DNA of 35,484 nucleotides from Enterococcus florum (GCF_004309355.1 NZ_BJCC01000018.1:1-35484), one strand, 5' to 3'; shown: positions 1 through 8,181, numbered from the stretch's first letter. The notes: generated by a model not told the origin, from the letters alone. A program made the numbers and translations.

Positions 1-127
1 GTGAGATTCTTTTAGAATCAGCGAGTAAAAGTGGTGCGGGGGGAAGCTTTCAGAGGGCCTTTTAGGCCGTGGCCGGTAAGAGAGGCTTCCAGCCGAAGAG
101 CAAACCACCCGTTTTCACGGGTGGTTA
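1..127 (+). mobile_element. Probable right end of an IS200/IS605-type element, with omega-RNA-like structure
   Basis: A perfect 9-bp hairpin lies at 103-126 (AACCACCCG, loop TTTTCA, CGGGTGGTT). Just upstream, 40-101 can fold into nested stems: GGAAGC near 41 with GCTTCC near 85, and GGCC/GGCC around 57-76. This layout, a structured GC-rich tail ending in a subterminal hairpin, is what is known for the 3' end of tnpB and its omega RNA. One frame is open from the window edge to a TAG at 63-65 and could be the last 20 codons of a TnpB, but the stretch is too short to prove it. The same stem core (AACCACC/GGTGGTT) recurs at the far end of the window. The hairpin ends only 8 bases before the stop codon of the next gene, on the other strand. 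No transposase body is visible, so the identification is tentative. Confidence 0.45.
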
Positions 128-133
128 TGATTG

Positions 134-1201
134 CTACTCTAATTCAAAATTCAGATACACCGGATTATGGTCAGAGAATTGAAATTGCTCATCCTTCACG
201 TGGATAGACTTTACAGCAATGTTGTCTGAAACGATAAATCCGTCGATTAAAGACACATTTGCTGTGTCCTTGTTATAAGGTTCGTTTAGCATACGAGAAG
301 ATGGAATTTTTTCTTTTGCTAGTTTCCCCAGCGGAATGTCAAATCCTTTAGGCAAGTCTTCCTTTGGAAAAGGTTGATTCCAACTATAGCGTTTTTGACT
401 GGTATTAAAGACATCCGGACTGTTGCCTAACACATCATGATTAAAATCGCCGCCGACTAGTACGTAATTTCCATCCTGGTATTCCTGCTCCATCACATCG
501 AACAGTGTATCCAGCTGTGCAGCCTGTATGGATTTATCCTTCGTATAAGCTGATAAATGGACGTTGATGGATACGAGCTCATTTCCTTCCTTCACTGGGG
601 TTTTGGTTACGGTAAAAGCGCGGTCCAAATCAAAAAACTTGTTGATGTTGGTTTCGATTGGCAACGAATACCGCTTGCTGTCTGTCAATTCACCTTTACT
701 CATCGTCACTAATCCAGATTTTGATTTGCCGATCGGCTGAGTAAAAGGATAGAACAAATAAGGGGAGTCGTAATTCCGCCCGTAAATGCTGTTGTACCCT
801 AGTAGATGATTGCTCAGCCAGTTGACTTCATCGACGTGATAAGAGCGGTCTGCCGCTTCGTCCACCTCTTGATAAAAGGCGATCGTAGGATCAATCTCTT
901 CCGTTGTGTCTACGATTCCCCGCATGTTTTTCTCGACAACAGATTTGCTGTCTGCACGGGATTTTTCTCCGCCGTCCATAAAGAAGCTGTAGCTGGGCGG
1001 ATAGGCGCCATAGCCAATATTGAAGGTCATGGCCCGATAAGGTGTCTCTTTTTCTAACGCAACTGGACTTTCATGCGTTGCTTCTAGTTTCTGGTTATCT
1101 GGGATGCGGTGGTAGGCAATAAACAGATACGCAATGTAGCCGCCAACCACTACTAAAACGATTACTAATAAAATAAGAAAAGCTTTCAGCAGCTTTTTCA
1201 T
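134..1201 (-). CDS. Membrane-anchored endonuclease/exonuclease/phosphatase (EEP) family protein
   Basis: This 355-residue protein begins with one hydrophobic helix (about residues 4-28) that would act as an uncleaved anchor or signal, placing the catalytic domain outside the cell. The EEP fold is visible from its motifs in order: FNIGYG (about 60), FYQEVDEA with the metal-binding Glu, INVHLSAY, VGGDFNHD (Asp/Asn pair) and the C-terminal SDHNPVYL with the catalytic Asp-His. The family hydrolyses phosphodiesters in DNA, sphingomyelin or phosphoinositides; substrate cannot be told from sequence. An AGGAGGAAC ribosome binding site sits 6-7 bases before the ATG. It is divergent from the next acetyltransferase gene. 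Its stop lies beside the insertion-sequence hairpin, which may help end its transcript. Confidence 0.85.
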   Translation of the reverse strand: MKKLLKAFLILLVIVLVVVGGYIAYLFIAYHRIPDNQKLEATHESPVALEKETPYRAMTFNIGYGAYPPSYSFFMDGGEKSRADSKSVVEKNMRGIVDTTEEIDPTIAFYQEVDEAADRSYHVDEVNWLSNHLLGYNSIYGRNYDSPYLFYPFTQPIGKSKSGLVTMSKGELTDSKRYSLPIETNINKFFDLDRAFTVTKTPVKEGNELVSINVHLSAYTKDKSIQAAQLDTLFDVMEQEYQDGNYVLVGGDFNHDVLGNSPDVFNTSQKRYSWNQPFPKEDLPKGFDIPLGKLAKEKIPSSRMLNEPYNKDTANVSLIDGFIVSDNIAVKSIHVKDEQFQFSDHNPVYLNFELE

Positions 1202-1285
1202 ACTTGTTCCTCCTAATTAATCGCATTCGTTTACGGGAAAACGAACGACGTCATTTTTAACTGATTTTCTATCTGGTTCAACTCT

Positions 1286-1294
1286 ATCATAGCA
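1286..1294 (-). promoter_or_regulatory. Possible extended -10 promoter for the EEP gene
   Basis: On the minus strand the sequence TGCTATGAT matches an extended -10 (TGnTATAAT, one mismatch) about 85 bases upstream of the EEP start. No convincing -35 is present, which is tolerated with extended -10 elements. The call rests on this short match only. Confidence 0.35.
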
Positions 1295-1395
1295 AATTTT
1301 CGAGAAAGTAATAGCTGAAAAGTAGATATCTTTCGTTTTTTTAAAGACAATGATAAGATAGAAAGAAAGAGTAAGTTATTAAAAGGAGTTTTAGA

Positions 1396-1965
1396 ATGAT
1401 TCGATTTGCGAGAAAACAAGATGCCCAGGAGATTGCTGAGCTGATCCTGATTATTTTAAAGGATATGCATTTGCCTTTTGTCACTGAATTTGGTGAAGAG
1501 GCTGCCAAGCAGGCGATCATGGCCTCTTATGAAGATCCAACATACCGATTCGGGTACGATCGTGGGTTGGTGGAAGAAATCAATGGTGAAATTGCCGGAG
1601 CGGTATTTGGCTATCCGGCCAAAGAGGAACCGATTATCGATGAGCCGTTGACTCGCTATTTGAGCTCGATCGGCTTGTCCGTGGATGTCAAATTGTTTAT
1701 TGATCCGGAAGCGACAGCAGGCGAGTGGTATTTGGATTCGATTGCCGTTAACGAGGCTTTCCGTGGTCAAGGAATCGGGTCACGCCTTTTGAAGGCAGTG
1801 GATCAGCTGGCTACCAGAGATGGCGAGACGGTGATCGGCTTAAATGTCGCCAAAGAAAATCCTGCGGCTAAACGACTGTATGAGCGTCAAGGGTTCACTG
1901 TCGTTGGAGATCGAATCATCAGTGGTCATCCTTATGATCATATGCGTAGAGAAGTGCAGCAGTAA
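1396..1965 (+). CDS. GNAT family N-acetyltransferase
   Basis: The 189-residue protein is a single GNAT domain. The acetyl-CoA pyrophosphate loop is visible as RGQGIGSRLL (about residues 124-133), preceded by the beta strand WYLDSIAVNEAF. The C-terminal GLNVAKENPAAKRLYERQGF is the usual closing strand-helix of the family. AAAGGAG is placed 8 bases before the ATG. The gene is monocistronic: divergent from the EEP gene and closed by a strong terminator right after the stop. The acceptor (small amine, antibiotic or protein N-terminus) cannot be predicted. Confidence 0.9.
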   Translation: MIRFARKQDAQEIAELILIILKDMHLPFVTEFGEEAAKQAIMASYEDPTYRFGYDRGLVEEINGEIAGAVFGYPAKEEPIIDEPLTRYLSSIGLSVDVKLFIDPEATAGEWYLDSIAVNEAFRGQGIGSRLLKAVDQLATRDGETVIGLNVAKENPAAKRLYERQGFTVVGDRIISGHPYDHMRREVQQ

Positions 1966-1967
1966 AC

Positions 1968-2011
1968 AAAAAAGTTCTCATCTGTCTAGAATGACGGATG
2001 GGAACTTTTTT
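1968..2011. terminator. Bidirectional rho-independent terminator
   Basis: An inverted repeat AAAAAAGTTCTCATCTGTC pairs with GACGGATGGGAACTTTTTT across a 6-base loop, with a few G-U pairs. It ends in T-runs on both strands and lies between two convergent genes, so it can stop both transcripts. The stop codon of the minus-strand gene overlaps its end. Confidence 0.85.
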
Positions 2012-2528
2012 AGGCACAGAAGGTGACTTCTAAGCCCGTCTTTTTTTGTTTTTCTTTGCTTCGGTTGTACAACCAATAATCCATAATTGCTGCAACACAG
2101 ATTGCTACGGGAGCATCCGCCTGCTTTTTGACATCCAGCACATAATAGTCGCCCGTTAAAAAACTACCTTTGTCCATCGTCATCACTCGTTGATTGAAGT
2201 GGTTGATGGAATAATGGTGGTTGTAAATATCACCATAAACAGCCCAGTGTAACTGCTTAATATAATAAAAATCTCCAGGCCAGTTAAAGATTTTGTGCAG
2301 TGTGCCGACCTTTGTGAAATTCTGATAGATCTCAAATTTTCGACCAAAGATGACACTCGCCTGTTTGATGTGGGCGACCATTTTTCCGTCCATTGCATAC
2401 AGCGAAAGTACATTTCCTTTACGTCCCCATTGACCGACCAGCAAATAAAGCGCCTTTCCATTGGCGTCCTTTACGATCGTACGGGTCGCTGAGCTTAGAT
2501 GTTTTTCTTGAATATAATATTCGGTCAT
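2010..2528 (-). CDS. LURP-one-related (tubby-like barrel) protein
   Basis: The 172-residue product resembles the LOR/YxjI family, which has a tubby-like beta-barrel of unknown biochemical role. Supporting features are the N-terminal YYIQEKHLSSATRTIVKDA, repeated short beta-strand patterns such as LYLLVGQWGRKG, and the HHYSINHF and DYYVLDV segments before a C-terminal hydrophobic helix (about residues 142-158, APVAICVAAIMDYWLYN). I chose the ATG at 2528, with GGTGA 5-6 bases upstream; a GTG at 2540 would add four residues but has no good ribosome binding site. It follows the HAD phosphatase gene by about 20 bases and is probably cotranscribed with it. Confidence 0.7.
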   Translation of the reverse strand: MTEYYIQEKHLSSATRTIVKDANGKALYLLVGQWGRKGNVLSLYAMDGKMVAHIKQASVIFGRKFEIYQNFTKVGTLHKIFNWPGDFYYIKQLHWAVYGDIYNHHYSINHFNQRVMTMDKGSFLTGDYYVLDVKKQADAPVAICVAAIMDYWLYNRSKEKQKKTGLEVTFCA

Positions 2529-2549
2529 CTTTTTCACCACTTTGGTTGA

Positions 2550-3413
2550 TTATTCAGAAAGGATTTGTTCGATTGCTTTGGCAACTCCGTTTTCTTCGTT
2601 CGTTACAGTGACATATTTGGCTTCCTTCTTTACTTCTGGCTCAGCATTTCCCATAGCAAAGCTTGTCCCGGCATACCGCAGCATGCTGACATCGTTGAAA
2701 TTATCACCAATCGCCATAACTTCATCAGCAGTGATCCCCATGCTTTCGGCATAACGAGCGACCGCGATCCCTTTTTGGGCATTGACATGGTTGATCTCAA
2801 TGTTACTGGCTTCTGAAGCTGCGATGGCCAGTTCGCCTAAGGCATTGATGCGGGTCTCCGCCGTTTGCAGAGTCGCTGGCCCGTGCTTGTCAAAAGCGAT
2901 GATCTTCAATATCTCTTCTTCATTTTCGATCACGGTTTTTCGCATATCGGCAACATAGTCGATCGGTAAAATCGTCATCATACTGGAGGTTTGAGCGATC
3001 ACACGTTTTTGTGACATAGTAGGACTTAACTCCGCCACTCGTTCAGAGAAGAAATCAATTCGGACCGATTGATTTTCTGAATATACATGCTTTGCTGTAA
3101 AAATCTCATAATAAATGTGTTCCTCTTCCAAGACGTCCATGATTTCAAAAGCCTTTTCACGCGGGATCGGAACAGTAAAAATAGTTTCGCCATGGGCATC
3201 TAGTACCAGTGCACCATTTAGAAGGATCATTGGCACATGGATCTTCGCCGTTTCTAAAGAAGCCATTGCGTGGCCGATGCCTCGACCTGTTGCGGTAATG
3301 AACTCCACTCCCGCAGCCTGTGCTTTTTCGATAGCTTTGATGGTTTGCTTGGTCACCTGCATTTGGTTGTTCAACAAGGTGCCGTCCATATCAGAAGCAA
3401 TCAATTTTATCAA
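2550..3413 (-). CDS. Cof-type HAD-IIB family sugar phosphatase
   Basis: The 287-residue protein is a HAD hydrolase of the Cof/YidA type, cytosolic phosphatases acting on sugar phosphates and nucleotides such as FMN or PLP. Motif I is DMDGTLLN (residues 8-15, nucleophile Asp8), motif II is the TATGRG segment near 40-45, and motif IV is AIGDNFNDVSML near 236. The type IIB cap lies between them. The start appears to be TTG, with GGGTGA 6 bases upstream; no ATG lies nearby in frame. It is the first gene of a two-gene minus-strand unit with the LURP-one-like gene. Confidence 0.88.
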   Translation of the reverse strand: MIKLIASDMDGTLLNNQMQVTKQTIKAIEKAQAAGVEFITATGRGIGHAMASLETAKIHVPMILLNGALVLDAHGETIFTVPIPREKAFEIMDVLEEEHIYYEIFTAKHVYSENQSVRIDFFSERVAELSPTMSQKRVIAQTSSMMTILPIDYVADMRKTVIENEEEILKIIAFDKHGPATLQTAETRINALGELAIAASEASNIEINHVNAQKGIAVARYAESMGITADEVMAIGDNFNDVSMLRYAGTSFAMGNAEPEVKKEAKYVTVTNEENGVAKAIEQILSE

Positions 3414-3720
3414 AATGATTCACCCAACTTTCTTCAGCTACATTAATAACAAGAATACTAAACGCGTCAACTCTTATTATAACTCAAAATGATGGATAAA
3501 TCAGTAGATGGTGAGAATCTTAACCATCAAAATACAGGGTTAGGTGAGAAAATAGCTGGGATCCCAGGTCTAAAAACTAGATAACTCAGTCAGGGCATTG
3601 TTCAAAAGACCAACCGCATTTTTTGATGCTCAAGGAATGAAATAAATTGGACTTCCTTTGCTCACATGGTGTACCATAATGCTGAAAGAAAATCGTTGAT
3701 TATGACTGAGGAGGAAGGCA
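3414..3720. other. Intergenic region between the HAD phosphatase and ung
   Basis: This 307-base gap separates divergent genes and should hold both promoters, though neither has a clear -35/-10 pair. It contains a perfect 12-bp palindrome CTGGGATCCCAG at 3556-3567. The ung ribosome binding site GAGGAGG lies at its right edge. No small gene or RNA structure with convincing support was seen. Confidence 0.5.
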
Positions 3721-4401
3721 ATGAAGCAAATTATTCACAACAGTTGGCAAGAGGTATTGCAAGAAGAGTTTCAAAAGGAGTATTACTTGCAGTTGAGAGA
3801 ATTTTTAAAGACCGAATATCGCACTCAGCGTATCCATCCAGATATGTTTCATATTTTTGAAGCGTTGGAATTGACCCCATATGAGAAAGTCGAGGTCGTG
3901 ATTTTAGGGCAAGACCCTTACCACGGTGTGAATCAGGCCCATGGATTGTCTTTTTCGGTTCAGCCAGGTGTGGCAATTCCACCATCCTTACGTAATATTT
4001 ACAAGGAATTGCATAGTGATTTAGGGATTCCGCCCGTTTCTCATGGAAATTTGAACAGCTGGGCAAAACAGGGCGTTCTTTTGTTGAACACAGTACTAAC
4101 AGTACGTGAGGGACAAGCGTATTCGCATCGCGGCAAAGGATGGGAACAGCTGACTGACGTTATCATTCAAAAGTTGAACGAGCGGGAAAAACCGATCGTA
4201 TTCATCCTATGGGGAAAACCAGCGCAAGAAAAGATTAAAATGATTGATACCAGCAAACATGCGATCATTAAATCTGTTCACCCATCGCCGTTATCTGCTA
4301 GCAGAGGATTCCTAGGTTCAAGACCTTTTTCAAAAACCAACGAGATTCTTGAAAGCTGGGGTGAAAAACCCATTCATTGGCAATTGCCTGAAACAGTGTG
4401 A
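3721..4401 (+). CDS. ung: Uracil-DNA glycosylase
   Basis: Ung removes uracil from DNA arising by cytosine deamination or dUTP incorporation, starting base excision repair. The 226-residue length is typical of family 1. The water-activating motif GQDPYHG is at residues 63-69 with catalytic Asp65, and the minor-groove loop [18 protein letters not shown] is near 186-203. GAGGAGG stands 7 bases before the ATG. It is followed by the promoter region of pta, so it is probably transcribed alone. Confidence 0.97.
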   Translation: MKQIIHNSWQEVLQEEFQKEYYLQLREFLKTEYRTQRIHPDMFHIFEALELTPYEKVEVVILGQDPYHGVNQAHGLSFSVQPGVAIPPSLRNIYKELHSDLGIPPVSHGNLNSWAKQGVLLLNTVLTVREGQAYSHRGKGWEQLTDVIIQKLNEREKPIVFILWGKPAQEKIKMIDTSKHAIIKSVHPSPLSASRGFLGSRPFSKTNEILESWGEKPIHWQLPETV

Positions 4402-4554
4402 TATGACACCGTTTTCTGTTACAGTAACACCTGTGAAAAAATGCACAAAACAGGTTATCCCTCGTTTTTAATTATGGTACAGGAAAATTTTTCTGTTTTT
4501 TTCATGTAAAATAGTGTATGATGAGAGGGTAAATAATTTCTGGAGGGTGTATAA
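4402..4554 (+). promoter_or_regulatory. Probable pta promoter region
   Basis: A TATGAT -10-like hexamer lies at 4517-4522, 32 bases before the GTG start of pta, in an AT-rich tract. The -35 region is poor. I looked for a cre box, since acetate genes are often CcpA-controlled, and did not find a convincing one. GGAGGGTG at 4542-4549 is the ribosome binding site. Confidence 0.4.
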
Positions 4555-5535
4555 GTGGAACTATTTGATAGCTTAAAATTTAAAATTGTTCGTCGTCAAA
4601 TTAAAATCGTTTTTCCTGAAGCAACCGATGCGCGAATTTTAGGAGCGGCAGCTCGTCTGAAGGCCGAAGAATTGGTGGAGCCAGTTTTGATCGGTAATTC
4701 TGAGGAGATCAAAAAAGTGGCTAAAGGTCGTGGACTACAAGCGGACAACTTTAAAATTATCGATCCCGAGAACTTTGACCGCTGGGATGAGATGGTCGAC
4801 GCTTTTGTGGAACGTCGCAAAGGGAAGGTTTCGAAAGAAGATGCCGTGAAGATTCTAAAAGATGAGAACTATTTTGGAACCATGCTGACTTACATGGGTG
4901 TGACAGAAGGAATGGTATCCGGCGCGATTCACTCGACTGGGGATACAGTTCGACCTGCTCTGCAGATTATCAAGACAAAACCCGGTGTCAGCCGTACCAG
5001 CGGAGCAATGATCATGGTTCGCGGACGAGACCAAGAAAAATACTTGTTCTCTGACTGTGCTATCAATGTCAATCCCAATGCACAAGAATTAGCTGAGATC
5101 GCAGTTGAGTCTGCCAAAACAGCTGAATTATTTGAGATCGAACCTAAAGTTGCGATGATGAGTTTTTCGACGAAAGGTTCAGCGAAGGCTCCAGAAGTTG
5201 AAAAGGTCATGGAAGCTACCAAGATCGCGCAAGAATTAGCACCAGAATATGAAATTGATGGCGAATTGCAATTTGATGCTTCGTATGTATCAAGTGTCGC
5301 ACAATTAAAAGCGCCAGATTCAAAGGTAGCTGGACAAGCAACTGTGTTTGTTTTCCCAGAGTTGCAATCTGGAAATATTGGCTACAAGATCGCTCAACGC
5401 TTAGGAAACTTCGAAGCGATTGGACCAATCCTGCAAGGGTTGAACAAGCCTGTGTCTGACCTTTCTCGCGGTGCAAATGAGGAAGATGTGTACAAGCTTT
5501 CCATCATTACTGCTGCCCAAACATTAATGAACTAG
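4555..5535 (+). CDS. pta: Phosphate acetyltransferase (phosphotransacetylase)
   Basis: Pta interconverts acetyl-CoA plus phosphate with acetyl phosphate plus CoA, feeding acetate kinase for ATP production in mixed-acid fermentation. The 326-residue protein is the short single-domain form typical of Firmicutes. It shows the family core GMVSGAIHSTGDTVRPALQI (about residues 122-141), the following SRTSGAMIMV, and the C-terminal NVNPNAQELAEIA and GQATVFVFPELQSGNI segments. The start is GTG with GGAGGGTG 5-6 bases upstream. A strong terminator follows, so it is a single-gene unit before tsaE. Confidence 0.96.
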   Translation: MELFDSLKFKIVRRQIKIVFPEATDARILGAAARLKAEELVEPVLIGNSEEIKKVAKGRGLQADNFKIIDPENFDRWDEMVDAFVERRKGKVSKEDAVKILKDENYFGTMLTYMGVTEGMVSGAIHSTGDTVRPALQIIKTKPGVSRTSGAMIMVRGRDQEKYLFSDCAINVNPNAQELAEIAVESAKTAELFEIEPKVAMMSFSTKGSAKAPEVEKVMEATKIAQELAPEYEIDGELQFDASYVSSVAQLKAPDSKVAGQATVFVFPELQSGNIGYKIAQRLGNFEAIGPILQGLNKPVSDLSRGANEEDVYKLSIITAAQTLMN

Positions 5536-5545
5536 TTTATGTATA

Positions 5546-5572
5546 GCGACTGTCTGCAGACGGTCGTTTTTT
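5546..5572 (+). terminator. Rho-independent terminator of pta
   Basis: CGACTGTC pairs with GACGGTCG around a TGCA loop, one G-U pair, followed at once by six T. It lies 11 bases after the pta stop. Confidence 0.9.
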
Positions 5573-5578
5573 GATGTC

Positions 5579-5606
5579 TTGCAAACGAGAAGGAAATCAG
5601 TATACT
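5579..5606 (+). promoter_or_regulatory. Sigma-A-type promoter of tsaE-GNAT
   Basis: TTGCAA and TATACT are separated by 16 bases. Predicted transcription starts near 5613, just after the pta terminator. This rules out in-frame starts upstream and supports a TTG start for tsaE at 5640. Confidence 0.6.
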
Positions 5607-5639
5607 GAACCTATGAATGAACAGGAAGGAGCAGCACCT

Positions 5640-6113
5640 TTGATAACGATTGAAAATCTACAAGCAACAGAATCACTGGGTGTGATGATTGGAGTGGCTG
5701 CTGAGCCGGGAGAGAATTTAATCTTAACCGGAGATCTTGGTGCAGGCAAAACCACTCTGACAAAAGGCATTGCCAAGGGACTTGGAATCACACAGATGAT
5801 CAAAAGTCCTACCTATACAATTATTCGCGAATACGATCAAGGCAGAATTCCCTTGTATCATATGGATGTTTACCGGATCGGACATGATGCTGACGATCTT
5901 GGATTGGATGAGTATTTTGAAGGGGACGGACTTTCCGTGATCGAATGGGGCAGTCAGCTTGGAGAAGATGTGCCTGAGGACTATCTTGAACTGATTCTTT
6001 CAAAGGATGAGCAAAGTTTAGAGAAACGAGAAGTAACATTCATTGCGCATGGAAAAAAAAGTGAAGTTCTCAAACAAAAAATAATGCAAGAGTGGGGACA
6101 GTCACATGTCTGA
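5640..6113 (+). CDS. tsaE: tRNA threonylcarbamoyladenosine biosynthesis ATPase TsaE
   Basis: TsaE is the ATPase partner of TsaB-TsaD that makes the t6A modification at position 37 of ANN-decoding tRNAs. With a TTG start the protein has 157 residues, the usual family size. Walker A GDLGAGKT is at residues 31-38, followed by the family motif KSPTYTIIREY, the HMDVYRI segment and SVIEWGSQL. I chose TTG because AAGGAG lies 8 bases upstream and the promoter would start transcription near 5613; an ATG at 5613 would be leaderless and add nine residues. The gene overlaps the next acetyltransferase gene by 8 bases. Confidence 0.93.
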   Translation: MITIENLQATESLGVMIGVAAEPGENLILTGDLGAGKTTLTKGIAKGLGITQMIKSPTYTIIREYDQGRIPLYHMDVYRIGHDADDLGLDEYFEGDGLSVIEWGSQLGEDVPEDYLELILSKDEQSLEKREVTFIAHGKKSEVLKQKIMQEWGQSHV

Positions 6114-6630
6114 GGAATTGCAGGTGACACTGAGAGAAGCGATTCCCGATGATGCTGCAGCACTGATCGAAGTAATGAAGCAGCTTGCTGAAGAAACGGA
6201 TTTTCTGATTATGGATCAACCTGCGCTGGAAATGACGTTGGAGATGATGGCTTTGAATCTCGCAGCACTGTACGAAAGTCCAAATAATTGTTTGTTCATC
6301 GCTTTTGTCAATGGAAAAATTGTCGGGCTAGCCTCCATCAAAGCCTCAGACGACTATCGAGTCGCCCACATTGGTGAGGTTGGCATCAGTTTGTTGAAAG
6401 ACTATTGGGGCTTTGGCCTCGGCAGTCTGCTAATGGAGGAGTTGATTCTCTGGGCGGAAGAAGGACAGCTGCTGCGCAGACTGGAATTGACTGTTCAGGT
6501 AAGAAACCAGCGTGCAATCCATTTGTATGAAAAAATGGGCTTTGAAAAAGAGGCCACCATTGCGCGGGGAGCTCGGAGTGAGGATGGCGCTTTTTTAGAC
6601 GTTTATTTGATGCGTCTATTTATCAATTAA
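6106..6630 (+). CDS. GNAT family N-acetyltransferase downstream of tsaE
   Basis: The 174-residue protein is a GNAT domain with the acetyl-CoA loop WGFGLGSLLMEELI (about residues 104-117) and the closing motif VRNQRAIHLYEKMGFEKEA. Overlap with tsaE implies translational coupling and cotranscription. The position recalls RimI, often near tsaE/tsaB, but the N-terminal TDFLIMDQ and the ARGARSEDGAFLDVYLM tail are closer to small-molecule-type GNATs, so I do not assign rimI. Confidence 0.88.
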   Translation: MSEELQVTLREAIPDDAAALIEVMKQLAEETDFLIMDQPALEMTLEMMALNLAALYESPNNCLFIAFVNGKIVGLASIKASDDYRVAHIGEVGISLLKDYWGFGLGSLLMEELILWAEEGQLLRRLELTVQVRNQRAIHLYEKMGFEKEATIARGARSEDGAFLDVYLMRLFIN

Positions 6631-6699
6631 AAAAGGCTGTGACAGTGTTGCCGCAGCCTCTAAAAGGACGAATAATCAGTACTATTGTCACAACCTTTT
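6631..6699. terminator. Bidirectional terminator between convergent genes
   Basis: AAAAGGCTGTGACAGT starting at 6631 pairs with ACTATTGTCACAACCTTTT at 6681-6699. An inner hairpin (GGCTG/CAGCC) can also form. On the minus strand the stem is followed by TTTTTT, so it best serves the exonuclease gene, whose stop overlaps the stem; the plus-strand T-run is short. Confidence 0.6.
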
Positions 6700-7231
6700 A
6701 CAAGGATGTGACTAATTTTTTTAAAGGAGCTACGCCAAAATGGGCTTCTTGATACAACAAAATTTTGGCACAGGCGCGACTGTCCTCCAACGCGTCATGA
6801 TGGCGCTCCAAGGGAATACCTAATTCCTGACAAACCATGTTTAGCCGATGACTTGTCATTTCGGGGAACAATTTGCGACTGGTTCGAACGGTGCACAAGG
6901 ATAGATAATTTGGCTGCGGCAGGTGATAATAATCCAAACATCCGGCTAAAACATTGGTATCAAAGCCGGCATTATGCGCTACAATCAGGCGGTTGTTTTG
7001 ATAATAGTGTTGGATCTCCTGCCAAACCTCTGGAAATTTCGGCGCATCCGCGACATCTTCTGGATGGATGCCGTGAATTTGGATGTTTTTCCAAAAAAAG
7101 TCGGTCTCAGGTTGAATCAATGAATAGTATTCCCCGACAATTCGGCTGTTTTTAACCATCACTAGTGCTAAAGAACATGCACTATGCGGCTGATAATTGG
7201 CTGTTTCAAAATCCATGGCAATAAAATTCAT
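6698..7231 (-). CDS. DnaQ-like 3'-5' exonuclease (DEDDh)
   Basis: The 177-residue protein is a stand-alone exonuclease of the PolC/epsilon superfamily. Catalytic motifs are visible: ExoI MDFETANY (Asp7, Glu9), ExoII HNAGFDTNVL with its Asp near residue 90, and ExoIII HHDALEDSRA, giving the His and final Asp of the DEDDh set. It probably trims single-stranded DNA or RNA ends in repair. GGGAGG lies 9-10 bases before the ATG. An 18-bp inverted repeat stands just upstream. The gene ends in a terminator shared with the convergent GNAT gene. Confidence 0.9.
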   Translation of the reverse strand: MNFIAMDFETANYQPHSACSLALVMVKNSRIVGEYYSLIQPETDFFWKNIQIHGIHPEDVADAPKFPEVWQEIQHYYQNNRLIVAHNAGFDTNVLAGCLDYYHLPQPNYLSLCTVRTSRKLFPEMTSHRLNMVCQELGIPLERHHDALEDSRACAKILLYQEAHFGVAPLKKLVTSL

Positions 7232-7248
7232 TGTTTCGAACCTCCCAT

Positions 7249-7266
7249 AGTTGTTTTAACACAACT
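7249..7266. repeat. 18-bp inverted repeat upstream of the exonuclease gene
   Basis: AGTTGT, a 6-base TTTAAC centre, then ACAACT. It sits 17 bases upstream of the minus-strand start, just before its ribosome binding site, where a repressor could bind or a leader hairpin form. No function can be assigned. Confidence 0.4.
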
Positions 7267-7308
7267 TGCTGCTGCTGAAAAGAAAATGCAAGGGATCGAA
7301 ACAAAAAA

Positions 7309-8064
7309 TTAAAGCTTTACATCCAACTCTACTGGACAGTGGTCGCTGCCCATGATCTCCGTCCAGATTTTAGCGTCCGATAACTGTGGCTTCAAATCTT
7401 CTGAGACGACAAAGTAATCGATCCGCCATCCCGCATTGTTGCGCCGTGCATTGAAACGATAACTCCACCATGAATAAACACCTGTCACCTCAGGATAAAA
7501 ATAGCGGAACGTGTCAATATAACCGTTCTCCAGTAAGACTGTAAATTTTTCACGCTCTTGTGGGGTGAAGCCGGCATTTTTTTGATTGGTTTTCCAGTTT
7601 TTTAAATCAATAGTCTGGTGTGCCACATTTAAGTCACCGCAAAGAATTACAGATTTTTCAGCTTTTAAGGTATTTAAATAAGCCAAAAAATCAGTTTCCC
7701 ACTGCATTCGGTAATCTAAACGCTTCAGCTCATTTTGGGAATTGGGTGTATAGCAGGTAACGACATAATAACTGTCGTATTCCAACGTGATCAAGCGCCC
7801 TTCTTGATCATGCAGGTCATGATTCATTCCATAAAAGACGTGATTGGGTTGGTGTTTCGTAAAAATCGCGGTTCCTGAGTAGCCCTTTTTTTCTGCATAG
7901 TTCCAGTACTGATAATAGCCTGGCAGGTCCATTTCGATCTGACCTTCCTGCAGCTTGGTTTCTTGCAGGCAGAAAAAATCAGCATCCAACTCATGGAAAG
8001 CCTCCATGAAGTTCTTTTTCATAATGGCTCGCAAGCCGTTCACGTTCCAAGAAATCAGTTTCAA
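7309..8064 (-). CDS. exoA: Exodeoxyribonuclease III (AP endonuclease)
   Basis: ExoA/Xth cleaves DNA at abasic sites and removes 3' blocking groups, acting downstream of glycosylases such as Ung, encoded 3 kb away. The 251-residue length is normal. EEP-fold catalytic motifs are complete: SWNVNGLRA (residues 5-13), FCLQETKLQ with the metal-binding Glu, CGDLNVAH with Asp and Asn, and the C-terminal GSDHCPVEL with Asp-His. The start is TTG with GAGGAGG about 8 bases upstream. A good promoter lies upstream on the same strand. Confidence 0.96.
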   Translation of the reverse strand: MKLISWNVNGLRAIMKKNFMEAFHELDADFFCLQETKLQEGQIEMDLPGYYQYWNYAEKKGYSGTAIFTKHQPNHVFYGMNHDLHDQEGRLITLEYDSYYVVTCYTPNSQNELKRLDYRMQWETDFLAYLNTLKAEKSVILCGDLNVAHQTIDLKNWKTNQKNAGFTPQEREKFTVLLENGYIDTFRYFYPEVTGVYSWWSYRFNARRNNAGWRIDYFVVSEDLKPQLSDAKIWTEIMGSDHCPVELDVKL

Positions 8065-8152
8065 CGCAATTCCTCCTCGTTCGTCGTTCTGTGATCATTT
8101 CACAATTGGGTCTCTTCTGCTAAATGAGAAGAGATGCCTCTTTACGTTGTTT

Positions 8153-8181
8153 ATTGTAACGAAAAAGCATGAATCAGACAA
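8153..8181 (-). promoter_or_regulatory. Promoter of exoA
   Basis: On the minus strand TTGTCT and TACAAT are spaced by 17 bases, about 90 bases upstream of the TTG start of exoA. Confidence 0.55.

Noticed and set aside
3556-3567. Perfect 12-bp palindrome CTGGGATCCCAG
   Set aside because: It is short, contains a common 6-base palindrome, and shows no link to a promoter; it may be chance.
3666-3860. Plus-strand reading frame overlapping the start of ung
   Set aside because: It overlaps ung in another frame, and the ribosome binding site GAGGAGG clearly serves ung.
4402-4554. cre box upstream of pta
   Set aside because: Expected from biology in related species, but no sequence close enough to the consensus was found.
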